64,000 nucleotides of DNA from Rhypophila decipiens (GCA_033297075.1 MU858063.1:62001-126000); one strand, 5' to 3'; positions 1 through 10,898 are shown, counted from the first letter of the stretch. Notes: a model not told the origin generated them from the sequence alone. Numbers and translations are program-made.

Positions 1-544
1 CCCCGCCACGATGAGCGGCGACGATGCTGCCAAGGCGTTTGCCGAAATGAACCGATACCGGGAAGTGCTTCAGGGCATGATTGCCAGCAAGTCGAACAAG
101 AAGCTCGGCGCCGTTACTTGGGAGATCTCACGGGCACGCAATATTCACGTTCACTGGCAGATGCTACCCGTGCCGGCTGATATGGTGTCCAAGGGGCTCG
201 TTGAGGCTGGTTTCCGCGTTTTGGCGGAGGATCTCAAATTGCCTGCGTTTGAGAGCAACGCCAAGGAGTTCACTACGGCCGACCAAGTCGATAACGCCGA
301 CTACTTCCGCTTGTGGATCTGGGCTGAAGACGACGTCAATGATAGGGTAGTCGGCCAGACACTCGTGATGAAGTTGTCGGATGATGCCTACTTTGATCTC
401 CAGTATCCCCGCAAAGTCATGGCCAAACTGCTGGGGCTTGAAGAGCGCTTGAGATGGCAGGATGTTGTTCAGACTGAAGCCGAGGAAACCGCTGATGTTG
501 AGGCATTGAAGGTGGCCTTTAAGGCGTGGGACTTTACTCAGTGA
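1..544 (+). CDS. CWF19L1/Drn1-like protein, C-terminal part (5' truncated by window edge)
   Basis: The reading frame is already open at base 2, before the first ATG at position 11, so this is the 3' end of a gene that begins outside the window. About 180 residues are visible. They contain the NIHVHWQMLPVP stretch followed by GLVEAGF, which is the hallmark of the CwfJ C-terminal domain 1/2 boundary in the Cwf19-like family, a HIT-like fold related to lariat debranching. Family knowledge: Drn1/CWF19L1 proteins associate with the debranching enzyme Dbr1 and with late spliceosomes in the nucleus. The conserved C-terminal segment with DLQYPRKVMAKLLGL and RWQDV fits the end of that domain. The longer CWF19L2/Cwf19 paralogue is the main alternative; the close-packed C terminus favours the L1/Drn1 type. 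No intron is seen in the visible part. Confidence 0.75.
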   Translation, partial: PATMSGDDAAKAFAEMNRYREVLQGMIASKSNKKLGAVTWEISRARNIHVHWQMLPVPADMVSKGLVEAGFRVLAEDLKLPAFESNAKEFTTADQVDNADYFRLWIWAEDDVNDRVVGQTLVMKLSDDAYFDLQYPRKVMAKLLGLEERLRWQDVVQTEAEETADVEALKVAFKAWDFTQ

Positions 545-1690
545 GGCCTATTTTTCGGTATCTGGAGGCATATTTCTCGGTATCTGGAGGCATTTATTCT
601 GGTAATTGGAGGCGTTGATTTTTTCTTTTAAAGGCCTTTATAGTTCTCTTCATCCGCGTCGATTTTATCTTTCATAGGGCTTCGTGTGCCATTCAATGGG
701 CATCTCCGTGATCAGTTAGAGGGGTGTGGTTGCTAAAAGGAGGGCAGTTTTTTTGGTTCCTGGAAGGCATTATGTTTGTACCATAGATACCCCGATTCAC
801 AGCTATAACGGGCATTTTTATTTTTATTCATAGGCGTTTGATTGGCTTTTATATGCATACTTGCTGTGTGTTGGACCTCTTTTCTTCAGCTCAACGAGAT
901 CTTTCATCAAGCTTTCTGTCCCAAGACTACTGAGACGATCTTGGCTTCGGGGAGAGGAACAGCTTGAACCAGAAGCTTCGGAGAAGGTTAATAAGCTTGA
1001 CCCAGTCCCTGAATAAGGTACTTTTTTGTAAATGGCAAAGCCAAGGTACAGCAATGAAATGAAGGGTGGTAGAAGGCTCTTTTTGACCTGGCATTAGCAG
1101 AATATTAACGTTCTTCATAACCGTGCATTATCACTAAATGGTCATGCATGGAGGTGAATAACCCCTGGAAGTAAACAAAGAAGAACCGACCGCTTTCCAA
1201 AAACGTTGAAGAACACTTATGAAGCTCAGGCTGACCTTGACCCTACCCGGCCACAAGCTAGCTCTCACTGCTTGGGTTTGGGCAACGTCGTTAACAGTTC
1301 ACCAGCCAACCGCATACGTTATATCGCCACAACTATCAACCATGCAGAAAAGGCTCCTGAATCACTTATAAGCCGTAATATACACTTCAAGCAACCGTTG
1401 ATTCCAAGCCACGAAGTGAAGAGCGAAAATACGCGCTCTATATTTTCACAAATCCAAATCCGGACGAGTTCAGTTAAGCCCAAAGTGCATTCCCCATATA
1501 ATTCCAGCGTTTCAAAGTCAAGAAAGATCATGAGTGCTGTCAAGAGGCGCGCCTCTGTTACCAGCAAACACCGCGAGCTCCAGCACCTAAGAGGAGGCAC
1601 TGGGAGGTCCCAGTCCACCCGTAACACTCAGGCCGTCGCCAAAAGAGACTAGTGAGATATTGTCGAGACCCGTTGGGGAAGCCGTGATAC
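545..1690. other. Intergenic, 3' of the CWF19L1-like gene
   Basis: Just after the stop codon lies a short tandem array (listed separately). The rest has open frames of up to 148 codons on + (1206-1652) and 102 codons on - (1319-1627). They overlap antisense, have no recognisable motif and look random. I see no supported gene. Confidence 0.5.
556..621 (+). repeat. 22-bp tandem repeat, three imperfect copies
   Basis: Three units begin near 556, 578 and 600. Each has the pattern cggtatctggaggcat followed by a T-rich tail; the third has diverged to ggtaattggaggcgtt. A fourth, weaker relative (ggttcctggaaggcatta) occurs near 754-771. The array lies within about 15 bp of the stop codon and so probably inside the 3' UTR of the CWF19L1-like gene. 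Confidence 0.7.
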
Positions 1691-2020
1691 GTGGTTACCA
1701 AGGGCAATCCGTATGGCTGTTCCATAATCTTGTGACCCTGTACCTAATGATGTCCAGGATGTCGGAGCACATTCGATTATATGATGCCATCTCGGTATCT
1801 ACAACCTTGTTGTCCTTCAAGAATTCGATCATGGCAGTAGTAAATATACTGCCGTTATTAGTATTGGTAACTGGCGCGTGATGCCGCCAGCCGAAACTAC
1901 ATAAACAATCTCGACACCTATTGGGGACTGGACCAGATCTTTGTTTGCCCACTCTTGGGGTAGCTGGACTTGACCGAATACTAGTACTCTTGAGGATTGG
2001 ATAATGTATCTTCAAGAAGT

Positions 2021-2074
2021 TACTGGTCTGGCTCTCGATGAGGATGTTGTTGTTGTCTTCATCTATGCAATCAT
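2021..2074. repeat. Direct repeat A, copy 1 (54 bp)
   Basis: It matches 2256-2306 with a few substitutions and one 3-bp (TTG) length difference. The shared core is ctctcgatgaggatgttgtt followed by gtcttcatctat. Read on the minus strand, both copies encode nearly the same peptide (IDEDNN[N]ILIES-TS), so this may be a duplicated piece of a former coding sequence. Confidence 0.8.
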
Positions 2075-2255
2075 AGCGACAAACTGTTGTTTGGGATCCT
2101 TATTTGTTGATGGGAACCCAGAATCGGAGACTGTATTTTGTGATTCAAACAGTTCTGATGGTAAGTCGGAAAGTTGAGAAGATGTCTGCGACTCACCCGG
2201 TGCCAGTGGCTCCTAGGTAGTTGGGTAGTTTCCCACAAACTTTACTTGGATGGTT

Positions 2256-2306
2256 TACTGGTTGGGCTCTCGATGAGGATGTTGTTGTCTTCATCTATCC
2301 GATCAT
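2256..2306. repeat. Direct repeat A, copy 2 (51 bp)
   Basis: This is the partner of 2021-2074, about 235 bp downstream in the same orientation. It lacks one TTG triplet relative to copy 1. Confidence 0.8.
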
Positions 2307-3181
2307 GAAGTAGTTGGGTGCTACCGACTGGCTATCCTGTCCGCATCTGCCACCTGGGTGGGTCAAGACCGGCAAGTCGAGGAGCAAGCTTGGCCCCAGC
2401 AACCGAATCAGCTACAAGACCCTGATGCGGGAGCGGGTATGCCTCTTGTTTTTGGAGAATCGAACCGTCGTGTTCCTCAAAACGACAGAGGTGATGGATC
2501 CGATGCGCGACTACAAACCTCAAAGGGTTGTGAGTAAAGACCACCACCAGCTCTGAGATTTCCGGGTCAGTGACGGAGTTTATCAAGACCCTGACCTTCG
2601 ATACCAAATGGTAGAAGCCCTGTCAGATTTTGCCAATTGACGAGATGCAACGTCGACTGGGACTACATCAAGGCACTCGAGGAGTATTGGTATCGCCACC
2701 ACTCAAAAGTCGCCAGCGGCCCGCACCAAAGGCACGACTCAAGGTCCTGAATGAAGTCACATTTTTTAGAGACATTTATTTAAGAACGCGGTGTCAAGGG
2801 GACAGATATAAAATGATCTAGCTAGCTTGTCAGACATCTTGAATCTCAAGAAACAACATATCTAAGACGATAAGTGAAGAATCCTCTGTAATTCGAGCTT
2901 AGTAGCTCTTCAGAATCTAGATATATATATCTTGGGAAAATGGTATAATACGGAAGAGAATATATATTTACTATGAGACCTTCTAAAACCTCTCCTTTAC
3001 AACAACCTAAGTCCTGGGTAGATTTATCACTGATATGTAAGGGCCTAACTACGCCGGGTACTAGAAAAGGGACTCTGGCTACTATGATATGACACTGATT
3101 AGACCAAGTTGAATGAGGCGGAAGAGACGTCTATGGCGTGCGAAGGGCATTCAAGGTAAGTCTTGGCTCCGTGTAAGGTAA

Positions 3182-3213
3182 GGCGTGGGAGATCATCGTG
3201 GGCCTCTCTCGGA
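3182..3213. repeat. Direct repeat B, copy 1 (32 bp)
   Basis: It matches 3348-3379 at 30 of 32 positions. Both differences are C/T. The shared core is gtgggcctctctcgga preceded by gggagatca. Copies are 166 bp apart in the same orientation. Confidence 0.85.
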
Positions 3214-3347
3214 CCTAGGGCTTTCCTATAGCCAACACCAGAGTAAGTACTTTCTTCCAGTATGCCAATCTCGACTCCAGTGGGCGCAGTCGCATTGGAG
3301 TCGCATTGATTTGTCCTGTCAAGTGTGTATCTGATCTGCCTACTATT

Positions 3348-3379
3348 GGCGCGGGAGATCATTGTGGGCCTCTCTCGGA
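3348..3379. repeat. Direct repeat B, copy 2 (32 bp)
   Basis: This is the partner of 3182-3213. The two differences between the copies are transitions. Confidence 0.85.
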
Positions 3380-3721
3380 TCATCCGGTCCATTCATTCCT
3401 GAAAGTAGCTGAACTCGCTGGGCTGCAGGAAGCCATGAGCTGTTGAGGTGCGAGGAGTGTGATCTTGAGTTCTTATATAGTGCTTCGGATGTCGGTATTA
3501 GCGATAGCATAGGAGATGGAACATGATCTGTCTCAACAGAACCCTCCATTCTTGGTGGGGGGAAGCTCGCTTTACCCTGCGGTGCCTAGGGGTTAGCGGC
3601 GACACCCCGTTGACAGGCGATCCCTTATATATAATAAAGCTAAAGGTCTACAGTAGTTCTACTAAATACTAAAGAGAGCATCCCTTCAGCAACTAAGTGT
3701 CCATGACCGCACCAAGGATTC

Positions 3722-4411
3722 AGCAAGAAGCCCCCCGCGAGCAGTGCTGACGACGTTGATCACACCCCCAGCAAAAAGGGGAAGCTCACGGTGCCGCAGG
3801 CATCCCTGGAGTATCAGATGCCCACCGAAACGCATTCCCAGTACATCCACCAGGCCACCCACGGAGAGCCGCAGCCCGCAACCGCAGGTTAGGTGCCCGC
3901 GTTGCCACCGAACGCCACCCCGGAATTTGTCAACGGCGTTGAATGGGCCGCGAACCAGATGTCGATGCTCGTTCACCAGCACCGCCGTAACCCATCGAGA
4001 TGACCCACAGTTTCACCGGGCCATTGAAGAGTCTGCATTGTCCATGGCGCAGAACAGGATCGAGGAGCTTACAGGGCTTGATATCAGCCACTTGTCAAAT
4101 CCACTGGGGGTTGCTGGTCCGTTGAGCAAGAACAGCACAAACCTTCAGCGGTTGAGGACCAGCATCGACCTGCTCGGAAGTGGGACCGACGACAGGACAT
4201 TATGGGAGTACATAGATGGGCAAGCATTTTGCTTCCCAGACCCATACAGACTCAGTTGCCCTCAAGAGAAGGGGGCCCCTTTGCACGCCTAGAGAAAGCG
4301 TGCGGTTTCTTGGAGGCCATCATACTTGGAATTGAATGGCCATATATCTTGGACCTCAGACCGTGGACTGGCCGCCTCAACCCCAACAACACGCAAGCTG
4401 CTACCAATTAA
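3722..4411 (+). pseudogene. Frame-broken gene relic of unknown function
   Basis: Coding character runs through three reading frames in succession. From 3722 one frame reads SKKPPASSADDVDHTPSKKG and continues with low-complexity, Q/P-rich residues, crosses a TAG at 3890-3892, and continues (TPEFVNGVEWAANQMSML) to a TGA at 4001-4003. Just there the next frame takes over (DDPQFHRAIEESALSMAQNR and on to LTGLDISHLSNPLG). Near 4275 a third frame supplies FARLEKACGFLEAIILGIEW and ends with TAA at 4409-4411. The TAG could have come from CAG by a C-to-T change in a CpA context, which is the RIP preference. The composition (hydrophilic, helical C-terminal half) does not name a family. Alternatives are a multi-exon gene with unseen introns or sequencing indels; I see no good GT-AG pairs that would restore the frame. 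Confidence 0.45.
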
Positions 4412-5865
4412 TTAATACGTCAGCAATCCACGCCCCGGAAGACAAACCAACCCCCTTGAGGTAGAGGAGCTCTCAAGTAAGAGAATGTACGCCCTAAAGA
4501 GGGCATCCAAAACCAAGAGAACATATTAACGAGGCGAACTGACAAGCCTCATTCTCTGAATGTCATGGAGATCAAGAGGTGTTGGTTGACTTGCTAGACT
4601 CTATCCATATATACCACCCCTATTTGGACAGGGTAAGGTACATAGAACTACCCTGGTGTTCCGGTGGGCTGGCGAGTTCGAAGCCATGTCTCTGTCACGA
4701 ATTGGGTTTATTCGTTGGAATGTACCTTGGTATGGTCGGTGATTATAGTCGAAAGGTAAACAATGCCAGCCAACAATGGGAGAAGAAAAAGCGGCGAATA
4801 AGACACATTTCTGCTGGTCTGGGCTATAAATTCCTAGGTCGTAACGCAAAGGGCAGAGGTGCAAGACTGGAGAATTAAAGACGTCGATATGGTCGCTGGG
4901 GGTTAGCATCAGCGCCACCGGACTGTTGTCCAAACTGAACTGTATGCCCCCGGAAATACCAACAGCTTTCCAGCTCATTCACCAAGCTTTCACAAGAGAT
5001 TGAAACTGCTTCTTCTGGAACCACGATGGAATGGTTGGATAAAGGGGCATGCCACTCGAAAAGGAGGTCTAGGGGAACAACAACAAAAAGAAAAATGTAT
5101 AGCAACCGCTCAAATCCTGCAAGTCGGATCTTGGTTTGTATTCGACTCCATCGGATATCAGCCTATCACATTGGGGTACTTGTAATTCAGTATGAACCCA
5201 GTAGCTCAGACAGGATCCTCCATACAGGCTATCCACACGCTGGTTAAAGACCATATGCAAAACAAGAGACCACCCAGAACACATCCTCAACCAGTCCATG
5301 GGCCAACAAAGATGGAAAGGCCGCTCCAATTGTATTGAGTTTCCTCATTGAAAACCCGTGCTCCAAACTCCTATACTCCAATGCCCTGCCAGTCCCATCG
5401 CATCGCTGTGCTTTTCCTCCCAGTTGCCCATCCAATTTAGGTCATCCTAACTCCAGGACATGAGATTGAAACGTCCCTCTCCCCAAATACAGAACGATAG
5501 CCACAAGGGACAAAAGAACTGAAACAAGAGCTCATACCATCCATGGAATGCTTTTATGTAAGGTATACCAGCACCAAAGCGCCGTAATGTGTTGAAAACA
5601 AAAGTGCAACAAATGAAATACTCATACGAGTCCCGGGAACGCAAACGAACCGCTTCACAATACTTCTGCAGTTTAAATATTCCTCCAAGCTGGGTCCGTC
5701 TTAAGTGGGCATGTTGACCATGCCGTGCTGCTGGACGAGAACGAACAGCTAAATATTTTCTTTCATTTCGACAGCGGCTCCTAAGCCACTGTATAGCTAG
5801 TGATGGTAGTACGATGTAGGGACGTGGGCATGTCAGTAGCAACAATGATAATCGTCCGAGACTCG
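4412..5865. other. Intergenic, between the gene relic and the 3' end of cullin-3
   Basis: Several open frames of 60-130 codons occur on both strands, overlap each other, and have no recognisable motif, no consistent frame and no intron signals tying them together. The part nearest 5866 is presumably the 3' UTR of the leftward-transcribed cullin-3 gene. Nothing else is supported. Confidence 0.5.
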
Positions 5866-8494
5866 TTAAGCAAGGTATTTATAGGCCGACTCGCCCTCGA
5901 CTCGTTCCAGGTATTCGCGGACGAGCAGGTCCTCGATCCGTTTCTTGATCAGGGAGACGTCAGGCTTGAAGCGACCAGCAAGCTGGGTGATGACCTCGGT
6001 GGTCAGCTGAGTATGCGATAACTGTTTGCGTTGCCTAAGGGTATCATGTTAGTATATGATATGGACAATCTTCGAAAGGAACTGTCACAGGGAAACCTAC
6101 TTCATGATTCTGACAATGGCGGCATCCACGACATGGGCCCGGGTCTGGTCATTCTTCTTCTCGGTCTCCTTTCGCTCGTCGTCGCCCTCGACCTTGGACA
6201 GACTGCTGATAATCGGGGCCTTGATCTTGATCGTCCTGCTGACGAACTGTGAATTGAACGAAAAGGTGTCGGTTGGCTTGATATTCTTGGTCGTTGGGTT
6301 CTTGAGCAAAACTCTCGCCTTGGGAGCAATCGACAGGGACGCTAGGGTCCTAGTAAGATCAACGTGCGGAATATTGGTCTGTGCTTGTATCTCCTCGAAG
6401 CTCAGAGTCTCGCCATCACCAAGATCGTTGAACAGGAGCAGAACGATCATGCCATAAGTAGACACGTGTAATTCGTATCGACGCTCTTTGCTAAGCGGCC
6501 CACTCTCCTTCCCAGGTACCTTGGGAAAGACACACTTAATGTCAGCGCTTCCGGCGGAACCCACCCAGGTGATGACACGACCGCTTCGGTCCTTGAGGTA
6601 GTACTTGAAGAAGCTCTCCTGGAGACGCTTGATCCCTGAGGGATAGGTGCACTCGAGTTTTGTGCCTTCCTCCTGGTTCACGTTGCGGCCCATGACCTCA
6701 GGGGGCCAGTTGTTGGTGGTCAGCAGGCTGATATTGAGATCAATCTTTTTCGTGTCGACATCACCCAGGCTGCTGATATGGTCGCGATACTTGTCGGTGA
6801 GGTCCTTTGACAACTCCATATCCTTGAACATGCCTTCAAACTTGCTTGTGAAGATCTTGCCCATCTCGGACTTCATGCGCAACACCATCTCCTTCTCGGT
6901 GTGTATTTCGGACTTGCCGTGCAGGAGCCGTCGAGCGAGGTGCTTCTGGTAGTATCGCTCAAACAGGTCCCGGTCGGTAAGATATCTCAGCAAGACAATA
7001 GCCTTGTCCAGAACAACGTCAACTTCAGCTTCTGTCTTGCCCCGGATGCCACGCTTTAGGTTGTCGTCAATAAAGAGCGAAACAAACTCGGAACTGCGCG
7101 GGAACATATTGATAAAGTCCGAGAAGCTCTTTGTGATGGCTGACTGGATCATGATGTCCTTGTCAAAACAATTCGCCCAGAAGTTGTCGAACTTGTCCTT
7201 GAGCTGCAGGACATCGTCCACCCACTTGATGGCGGCAGCAGTTTGCTGGGCAGCAGCTGTCAGGGTCTGGGATTTTCCTTTCTCGGCAGCATCTCCATCC
7301 TCGCCCTCGGCGCCAGCGCCGGTGGCAGGCACAGAAAAGTCGGTATTCTTGAGAGTCTGCTCAATTTCCAGTCCCAACTCCATCACTCTACTCTGGAGGG
7401 GAACCATGAGCGGAGTCTTGGTCCTGTCTACTTGTGAGATGAGCTGGTATAGGATTGTCAGATCCTCGAGCCGATCGTTGTCGATCATGGATCTGAGGCC
7501 ACTTCCTTCCATGGCGAGGAATTCGTCCATCCTGGACAAGAACAAATCCGTCTGAACGACCCTGGCAATCTTATCGCTGGTGAGGATGGAAATGGTGGTT
7601 TCGCATCGATCCTGCTCCTCCATGAGGCGGCGCCGTGTGTGACGTAGCCAAGAGCTCGCATCCGAGTCTCGAAGGAACTTTTCACACTCATTGCGGTAAA
7701 ACACGCTGCTGTTCTCTATGTATCGAGGTTCGAAGACTGTCAGGTAGAGCTTCTGGTGCTCAATCTCTTCATCTGTCTCGTAAAGATCTTCCAGCATGGA
7801 GGAGATTGTGCGCAACAAATTGCGATCAATGACATGTCCGTCCCGTTCCAAGTTGATCAGATCGAGCATGACGGCGTTGAGAATGTCAAACACAAGAAAG
7901 GGGTGTTCCCGGTCGGTCGAGGCCGTGCCGAGGCTGTTCTTGAGGATATGGTCCCGGAAGAGGCCAAGAGTGGCGGTATATATCGAGGCATTCTTTGTCG
8001 ACGACGTGTATGCCCGATCCAGGTACATGAGGATGTCGGCAACCATGTTCATGGAAGTGTTGTGGTCCTGCCAGGCGTCCCGTATTCCCCTGAGAAAACT
8101 CTCGCCCATGTGTCGTCGTTCGTGTGCACTCGCGGTCGGAGGTTGGACGAAAGCTACGTTCACAAGGTTGGGGGAGATGAGGTCGGCGATTCGGGGCATG
8201 ATGTGATCGCGGAACCATTCTTCCTCGAACTCCTTGACCCGCTCGTACAGCAGGTCGCCCTTTCTTAGGAGCACAATCTTGTATGAGGTGCGATATAGGT
8301 GTTCGAACGAGAGGCGGCCGGCGTTTTGTTTGTGGATATCGACGAGGGCATCGCGGATCGTCTGCCAGCAGGGCTCGAATTCGCTGGTTTCCTTGTTGAT
8401 GATCGGCTGCAGAGAGTCAGCTGGAGTCCTAGGGCTGGTACACAGAAGTACATACCCTCCGGACAGGCCGGATCCGGCTCGGGCGAGAAGACAT
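5866..8494 (-). CDS. cul3: Cullin-3 (CRL3 ubiquitin ligase scaffold)
   Basis: Three exons on the minus strand: 8494-8456, 8406-6101 and 6034-5866, giving 837 residues. Introns are 49 and 66 bp with GTATGT/GTAGGT donors and CAG/TAG acceptors. The first exon is only 13 codons (MSSRPSRIRPVRR); the basic start followed by an FEPCW-type segment is typical of cullin-3. The N-terminal half has cullin repeats (LYRTSYKIVLLRKGDLLYE near residues 45-65, the substrate-adaptor side). The cullin homology domain follows (LRYLTDRDLFERYYQKHLARRLL), and the C-terminal winged-helix block is IKKRIEDLLVREYLERVEGE. The neddylation motif VRIMK places the acceptor lysine at residue 782; its AAG codon is split by the last intron. 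Known role: cullin-3 holds BTB-domain adaptors and the RING protein Rbx1 for protein ubiquitylation. It is divergently placed from the Zim17 gene with about 1 kb between them. Confidence 0.93.
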
Positions 8495-9479
8495 TCGTGC
8501 CCCGGTTCGACGATAAGCCGAGGGCTATGGGAGGAAGAAAGATGGAGGGGCGCCGTCTGTCGTAGCTGTGGGAAAGCCCAAAGACCACCCGATCCGACAA
8601 AGCTAGAGATGGAGGTTGATGTTCAGGACGGCAAGCATTGACCCGTATCGATATTCTGATATTATGTCGGCTCTTGAACCTAAGAGTAAAAGGTTTGCGA
8701 CGACGAGTGCGTCGAGGAAGCAGTTCGTTATGAACAAACGGGGAGCGGGGCCAACCGTCAAGATGGGTCGCAAACACCTTGCAGGGCAGGAAGCTAAAAC
8801 CCGGACTTCACTTGTAAGTGGACGTTTGGCAGGAACAATCCCGGCGCAGGGCTCCACAATTTCGTACCCTGCACCAGCAACGATCTGCCAAGAATATCAA
8901 ACTGAGTTTATATTCTTGAAGTTTATGATTGAACGTGTAGAACTCGCAACAGCGAAAGGCTCACAAGAAATAGTTCTGGCAACTACTCGTAGAACCTGTG
9001 ATAAAGTGGAGTGGATCGACAAAGCTTCAGCTGATTTGCCCCTCCATGTCAGAAAGGCTCCAGACTGCTGATCCTTGATAAGATAAGCCTCTCTGGGAGT
9101 ATTAAAATACAGCATCAGTCTTACGGATAGGTACAAAGTAATCCGGTAGGGGCCTGGTCAAAGGTCGGCCTGCGGTGATTGATATGGCATTTAACATTGT
9201 TCAAGAACTGAAGGCATTTAAAACTCCTTTGCCATTGAATTCTGCTATCTGCCTGGCACATGTGTAATACCCTCTTACGGCTGGTGTATTTACTGTGTAT
9301 CCGTAATCCATGATACGGTATTTCCTTCCATCCCTTATCGATAACAAATTTCCAGGGGCAAGGGTACCAGTGACGCTCCATTCCATCATCATCAAAGTCC
9401 ATCCTCGCCAGCTCCAGCACGTCGTCGCCAACTCCTTACTTCGCGCCGTTGTACATACCGCCGCTGCCACAGAAACACA
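8495..9479. other. Divergent intergenic region between cullin-3 and Zim17
   Basis: This should hold the promoters of both genes. Open frames here (8616-9071 +, 8603-8857 -) overlap the cullin 5' region or each other and lack motifs. I see no clear TATA element or repeat. Confidence 0.5.
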
Positions 9480-10166
9480 ATGGCGTCCCACCGAGCAGCT
9501 CTCACAATGCTCACAGCAGCACAACCAGCCAAAGCGACTCTCACAAGGTCGACCACATCTCTACGACTCCTAAGCCGCCGTACCTCTACCGCAACAACTC
9601 GACCTTTCCACCGCCCAACAATCTCCATTATATCCCCCCTCAAACAACAACAACAACAATTCCGCCCCTTGACCTCCTCCCATCCCCGCCCTCAAAACAA
9701 CCAACAAACCGCAGAAGACCAAAAAACCCGCCCATCCGACCGTCCATCCTACGAACTCCGCTTCACCTGCAAACCATGCGGCCACCGATCCAGCCACACA
9801 ATCTCCAAACAAGGCTATCACCACGGCTCGGTCCTAATCTCCTGCCCCAGTTGCAGAAACAGACACATCATATCCGACCACCTCAAGATCTTCGGCGACA
9901 AGGCGGTGACGATCGAAGACATACTCCGCGAGAAAGGGCAGCTCGTGAAAAAGGGGACGCTGGGGGAAGACGAAGATGTCGAGTTCTGGGAGGACGGGAC
10001 CATCACGGAACGACATGCCGATCTTGGCCAGGAGGAAAAAGATCGGCTGGAAAAGTACAAGAGGGACAAGGAGGCGGGGTTGACGGGGGATCTTGAGGGC
10101 AGAGCGCCGGGCGAGACGTTTGGGGTTGTGAAGCCGCCGCAGAAGGGGAAGCTTGAGGACTCGTGA
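9480..10166 (+). CDS. zim17: Zim17/Hep1-type DNL zinc-finger protein, mitochondrial
   Basis: A single exon of 228 residues. Residues 1 to about 50 are rich in Arg, Ser, Thr and Ala with no acidic residues, as expected of a mitochondrial presequence, followed by a short poly-Gln run (56-60). The conserved DNL domain starts at YELRFTCKPCGHRSSHTISK. The four zinc ligands are C97, C100, C122 and C125 (two CxxC knuckles), and the block ending ISDHLKIFGD corresponds to the family's D-L-F/W-G-D signature (here DH in place of the usual DN). Family knowledge: Zim17/Tim15/Hep1 keeps matrix Hsp70 soluble and supports protein import and Fe-S cluster biogenesis. The C-terminal tail of about 85 residues is charged and longer than in yeast. 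It converges on UTP20. Confidence 0.9.
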   Translation: MASHRAALTMLTAAQPAKATLTRSTTSLRLLSRRTSTATTRPFHRPTISIISPLKQQQQQFRPLTSSHPRPQNNQQTAEDQKTRPSDRPSYELRFTCKPCGHRSSHTISKQGYHHGSVLISCPSCRNRHIISDHLKIFGDKAVTIEDILREKGQLVKKGTLGEDEDVEFWEDGTITERHADLGQEEKDRLEKYKRDKEAGLTGDLEGRAPGETFGVVKPPQKGKLEDS

Positions 10167-10898
10167 TATATATATTGGGGTCATGTAATTTGGAAAGGGC
10201 GCTGCTTTGCTGGGTGAGGCAGGGAGTTGTGTTGTACGATGAAAGATGGAAGAAGAAGGGCTTGCCGGACGAACGACGCGCGAAACATGATAAGACGAAC
10301 GACGAAAATAATGACGGCGCGCCACTGAGGCACGTGGAAGATATAGGGCAAGCCTGGCACATTTCTTTTCCGGGTGCCCGACGAGTTTCGACACTTGACA
10401 GTTGTTGCGCGCCATGTATATTGATGGGAGGAATATAATTCGTGTATGTACGATATGGTGGCTTGGTATTTATAAGAATATGGGTTGGATATGGACAGAG
10501 ACCCAGTCTCCGAGCAAAGGAAAATCTCGTTGCGATATAGACAGCAGCTAGAATGTACGAATAGGTCCGGAAGATGGGACGAAAAAAACTGTACACCATT
10601 AGAGGCAAGGCTAGTTGACCACCTCACTGCTGTTCATCTTGGGAATTCTGACGCCTTCTCTATTCTTGCGCTGCCTTATCTGACTGCACAAAAAAAAAAT
10701 CACAACTCAAGGTCCGAGTGCGGGCATTGTTAAGTAAATCTTTTTATTATCTTCAAGCAGGAATGGAATGCCTAGACCTGGTTGGGTATCCGGAGAACCA
10801 TTTTATTAACCAAACACCAACCCAATGCATTTTTAAAGACCTTTTTTAACAAGCTGAAATGAAACACAAATAAAAATAACTACAAATGGCAGAAAAAA
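10167..10898. other. Convergent intergenic region between Zim17 and Utp20
   Basis: This holds the facing 3' ends of two genes. An A-run lies near 10690-10699 and AT-rich sequence near 10735-10880. The minus-strand frames through 10003-10627 are antisense to Zim17 or lack motifs. No gene supported. Confidence 0.5.

Larger units (their letters stand above)
1695..2607 (-). pseudogene. Possible relic of a caspase-like (peptidase C14) or similar gene
   Basis: The minus strand holds broken coding-like pieces. One at 1695-2015 reads NNGSIFTTAMIEFLKDNK and then DILDIIRYRVTRLW. One at 2332-2607 reads DPEISELVVVF and RFVVAHRIHHL. The motif order (EISELVVVF, then GSIFTTAMIEFL) loosely resembles fungal caspase-like p20 proteins, whose last conserved block often reads GS-F-TTALIE-L. 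Between the pieces the frame is broken by stops and shifts, and a 51-54 bp direct repeat duplicates part of it. The catalytic His and Cys blocks could not be found. Family assignment is a guess; that this is decayed coding sequence is somewhat more likely than the family name. Confidence 0.25.
2608..3700. other. Gene-free stretch with TA-rich patches
   Basis: The region contains TA-rich blocks, for example around 2880-2980 and 3625-3680, set in sequence of ordinary composition. It also holds the 32-bp direct repeat listed separately. The TA-rich patches are compatible with old RIP-mutated transposon DNA, but no transposase or reverse-transcriptase motif is visible and no terminal repeats were found. 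No supported gene. Confidence 0.4.

Noticed and set aside
1206..1652. 148-codon open frame on the + strand
   Set aside because: No motif, it overlaps a 102-codon antisense frame, and its composition looks random.
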